From positions 2,480,001 to 2,544,000 of the forward strand of contig NZ_CP099466.1 of the NCBI RefSeq assembly GCF_023921125.1: a stretch of DNA of 64,000 bases, given 5' to 3'. The notes under the pieces were generated by a model. It was not told where the DNA came from, made no database searches, and saw only the letters and a list, made by a program, of their open reading frames with translations. The translations under genes were made by a program, and so were the position numbers. Position 1 is the stretch's first letter, and each line of letters starts with the position of its first letter. The stretch is from Arthrobacter caoxuetaonis (GTDB lineage: Bacteria; Actinomycetota; Actinomycetes; Actinomycetales; Micrococcaceae). This document shows positions 62,054-64,000 of the stretch, in pieces.

Positions 62054-64000
62054 CTACCGTCCCTCTTCTTCCGAGTGCTTCTCGAATGTCGCTTTCCAGG
62101 CCTCGAAGGAGGTGATCTGCGGCAGCGCGCTGCGGTAGCGGTCGCTCAGGGACTGCCAGTTCTTCAGGATCTCCGCGTTCAGGCGCAGGCTTTCAGCGAG
62201 CAGTGCACGCATCTGCTGCGGGTCGCGCCGGTACCAGGAGGCACCGGTTCCTTCTGCATTGGAAACCACAGCGCTGTCGTACTGGGACATGCGCCACCAC
62301 TTGTTGTCCTGGTGGGCAATGTAGGCCTGCGGGTGCTCCATGCTGGTCTCGGGGACCTTCTTGGTCAGCTGCTTCACCACCGTCTTCGCAGCCCAGGGAA
62401 TCAGGGTCACGTAGGACGGCGCGCTGAAGCCCTGTCCGCGGCGCGGCGGCTTGTGCATCACCGGCGCGGGGAACGCCTCAGGCTCGGACTGGATCTGGGC
62501 GTCGGGAAACTCCGAGACCATGGCGCGGATCTCGGGCAGCTTGGACGGAAGCAGGTCGTGCAGCTGCTCCGGGCCTTTCAGGAGGTCGCGCAGGGCCATG
62601 GTCCGGCCGACAGCGGTGAAGTACTGCATGGAGATCAGGTGCTTGAGGTCCATGTAGCCGGTTTCCCGGACCACCCGGCCGCCGCGCTCATACGGACTGT
62701 GCAGAAGCGCAGCGATCATGCGGTTGCGGGTGTGGAAGTAGGCCTGCCAGCCGACGAGGTCGTCCTTGTCGATCCAGGAAACATGCCACACAGCCGAACC
62801 CGGCATTGAAACCGTCGGGTAACCGGCAGCCTTCGCCCGCAGTCCGTATTCGGCATCGTCCCACTTGATGAAGACAGGAAGGGACAGTCCGATGTCACGG
62901 ATCACCTGGGTAGGAATCAGGCACATCCACCAGCCGTTGTAGTCAACGTCCACTCGGCGGTGCAGCCACGAGGTCTGCCGCAGGTTGGAGCGGACGAAAT
63001 CGTGCCCCAGGGTCTGCTCGGAATGCGGCTGATCCGGCTGGAACCGGTAAGGATTCACCGTCTCGCCGAAGGTGTGCAGCACTGTTCGGTTGTAAAGGTC
63101 GAACATGTGCCCGCCCACGATGGTGGGCGTCTTGCAGCGGTCTGCAAAGGTCACCAGGCGGGAGATGCTCTCAGGCTCCATCACGACGTCGTCGTCCAGG
63201 AGGAGGACGTAGTCACTACCGCTCTCCACGGCCTCGTACATACCGCGCGCAAAGCCGCCGGAACCGCCGAGGTTCGCTTGGTTGATGATACGGAGCTTGC
63301 CGTCCATCAGGGCCTCGACTTCAGCGAAACCTTCTGCCTCGGCTACCTTCTGGGTGCCTTGGTCTACGATCAGCACCTCTTTGAGGCACTTAAGGGCCTC
63401 AGGGTGCTCGCCCAGGATGCGCAGGTTGTTCAGGCAGAAGTCAGTCTTGTTCAGCGTCGTGATCTCAAGGGTCACACTGCCCTGGCTAACCGGAGCACCC
63501 GGAGCCTGCCATTCGGCTTCTTCAAGAATGAGCGGCTCAGAGCCGGCCACCAGGTCGAACCAGTACCAGCCGCCATCGCCGAAGGGCTTCAGACTCAGCT
63601 CGAAGGTGCTGGTTGCGGGAGCGCTGACCCGCTGCGTTTCCACGTGCTGGAGGGCGCCGCGGGCGTTGGACTTGTAGACGCTGACTGCGCCGGTTCCGGT
63701 GGTCCGGACGCTCAGGCGTACGGTATCCAGATTGGTCCAGCGGCGCCAGTAACTCGCTGGGAAGGCGTTGAAGTACGTACCGAAGGACACCCTTTCGCCT
63801 GCGCGGACCGAGGTGGAGTGACGCGAGAGGAAGTCCTCGGCGTGGGCTTCCTTGCCCGGGGCAGACATCATCGGCCCGGCCTTGCTGGTCTTCGCGTCCC
63901 CGTTCATCGTGGAAAGCTGCACGCCGGTCGCGCTGCCGGTATCAAGGTAAAGCGGAACCGTGTCCAGCTGGTCCTGGGAGGGCAGGACTACGCGCTGGAG
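62054..64000 (-). CDS. glfT2: Galactofuranosyltransferase GlfT2-like, 5' end beyond the window
   Basis: 648 residues visible; the frame is open through the last base of the window and the translation there (LQRVVLPSQDQLDTVPLYLD) matches the beginning of GlfT2, so only a few residues are missing. Beta-barrel N-domain has FNAFPASYWRRWT; GT-A domain has DQGTQKV, NLGGSGGFARGMYEA, DDDVVMEP (DDD metal motif), VDYNGWWMCLIP and FIKWDDAEYGLRAKA. GlfT2 polymerises UDP-galactofuranose into galactan. Adjacent wzm/wzt match the mycobacterial galactan export genes. An internal GTG at 63922 is not the start. Confidence 0.92.
   Translation of the reverse strand, partial: LQRVVLPSQDQLDTVPLYLDTGSATGVQLSTMNGDAKTSKAGPMMSAPGKEAHAEDFLSRHSTSVRAGERVSFGTYFNAFPASYWRRWTNLDTVRLSVRTTGTGAVSVYKSNARGALQHVETQRVSAPATSTFELSLKPFGDGGWYWFDLVAGSEPLILEEAEWQAPGAPVSQGSVTLEITTLNKTDFCLNNLRILGEHPEALKCLKEVLIVDQGTQKVAEAEGFAEVEALMDGKLRIINQANLGGSGGFARGMYEAVESGSDYVLLLDDDVVMEPESISRLVTFADRCKTPTIVGGHMFDLYNRTVLHTFGETVNPYRFQPDQPHSEQTLGHDFVRSNLRQTSWLHRRVDVDYNGWWMCLIPTQVIRDIGLSLPVFIKWDDAEYGLRAKAAGYPTVSMPGSAVWHVSWIDKDDLVGWQAYFHTRNRMIAALLHSPYERGGRVVRETGYMDLKHLISMQYFTAVGRTMALRDLLKGPEQLHDLLPSKLPEIRAMVSEFPDAQIQSEPEAFPAPVMHKPPRRGQGFSAPSYVTLIPWAAKTVVKQLTKKVPETSMEHPQAYIAHQDNKWWRMSQYDSAVVSNAEGTGASWYRRDPQQMRALLAESLRLNAEILKNWQSLSDRYRSALPQITSFEAWKATFEKHSEEEGR

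Overview
The window is high-GC DNA with the gene content of an actinobacterium, most likely Arthrobacter or a close relative in the Micrococcaceae. Supporting signs are a one-piece tmRNA gene next to smpB, an unframeshifted prfB, ftsEX followed by an EnvC/RipC-like peptidase, a reduced Tad pilus locus, GlfT2-like galactofuranosyltransferase, LGFP-repeat lysozyme, many ATGA/GTGA gene overlaps and frequent GTG starts. The genus is an inference.

Region 1 (1-10714) is mixed metabolism and cell envelope: two tandem carboxylate-amine ligases (the first cut by the window edge), a GH13 alpha-glucosidase, a DUF1269 protein, a uracil-DNA-glycosylase-like protein, a WXG100-like/alpha-beta-hydrolase/lipoprotein operon carrying inactivating mutations, and several small lipoproteins or membrane proteins of unknown role.

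Region 2 (10800-21200) is a defence-type island: a complete type I restriction-modification operon (hsdM, hsdS, hsdR) headed by a 684-aa HTH protein that looks like a methyltransferase with lost catalytic motifs. After its terminator come a small gene remnant and a zinc-ribbon/DUF726 hydrolase that abuts the 3' side of ssrA.

Region 3 (21400-38300) holds ssrA, smpB, a RipC-like M23 peptidase, ftsX and ftsE. Between ftsE and prfB lies about 11 kb of other DNA: a nine-gene minus-strand operon (branched-chain-type ABC importer, acyl-CoA ligase, TetR, 3-hydroxybutyrate-dehydrogenase-like SDR, alpha/beta hydrolase) with a clear promoter and operator-like palindrome, plus an SGNH acyltransferase. 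I read the operon as uptake, CoA activation and oxidation of an organic acid.

Region 4 (38400-45930) contains a Tad/Flp-type pilus operon (tadA, tadB, tadC, a small TM protein, three TadE/TadG-like proteins) and a secreted GH25 lysozyme with LGFP repeats.

Region 5 (45950-64000) is a surface-polysaccharide locus: dTDP-rhamnose synthesis (rmlA, rmlB and an RmlC-RmlD fusion), a flippase, three family-2 glycosyltransferases, a DUF2304 protein, an NAD-dependent sugar epimerase, an acyltransferase, two GT-C-like membrane proteins that share a spaced motif pair, and a Wzm/Wzt exporter with GlfT2. Together they would build and export a rhamnose- and galactofuranose-containing glycan.
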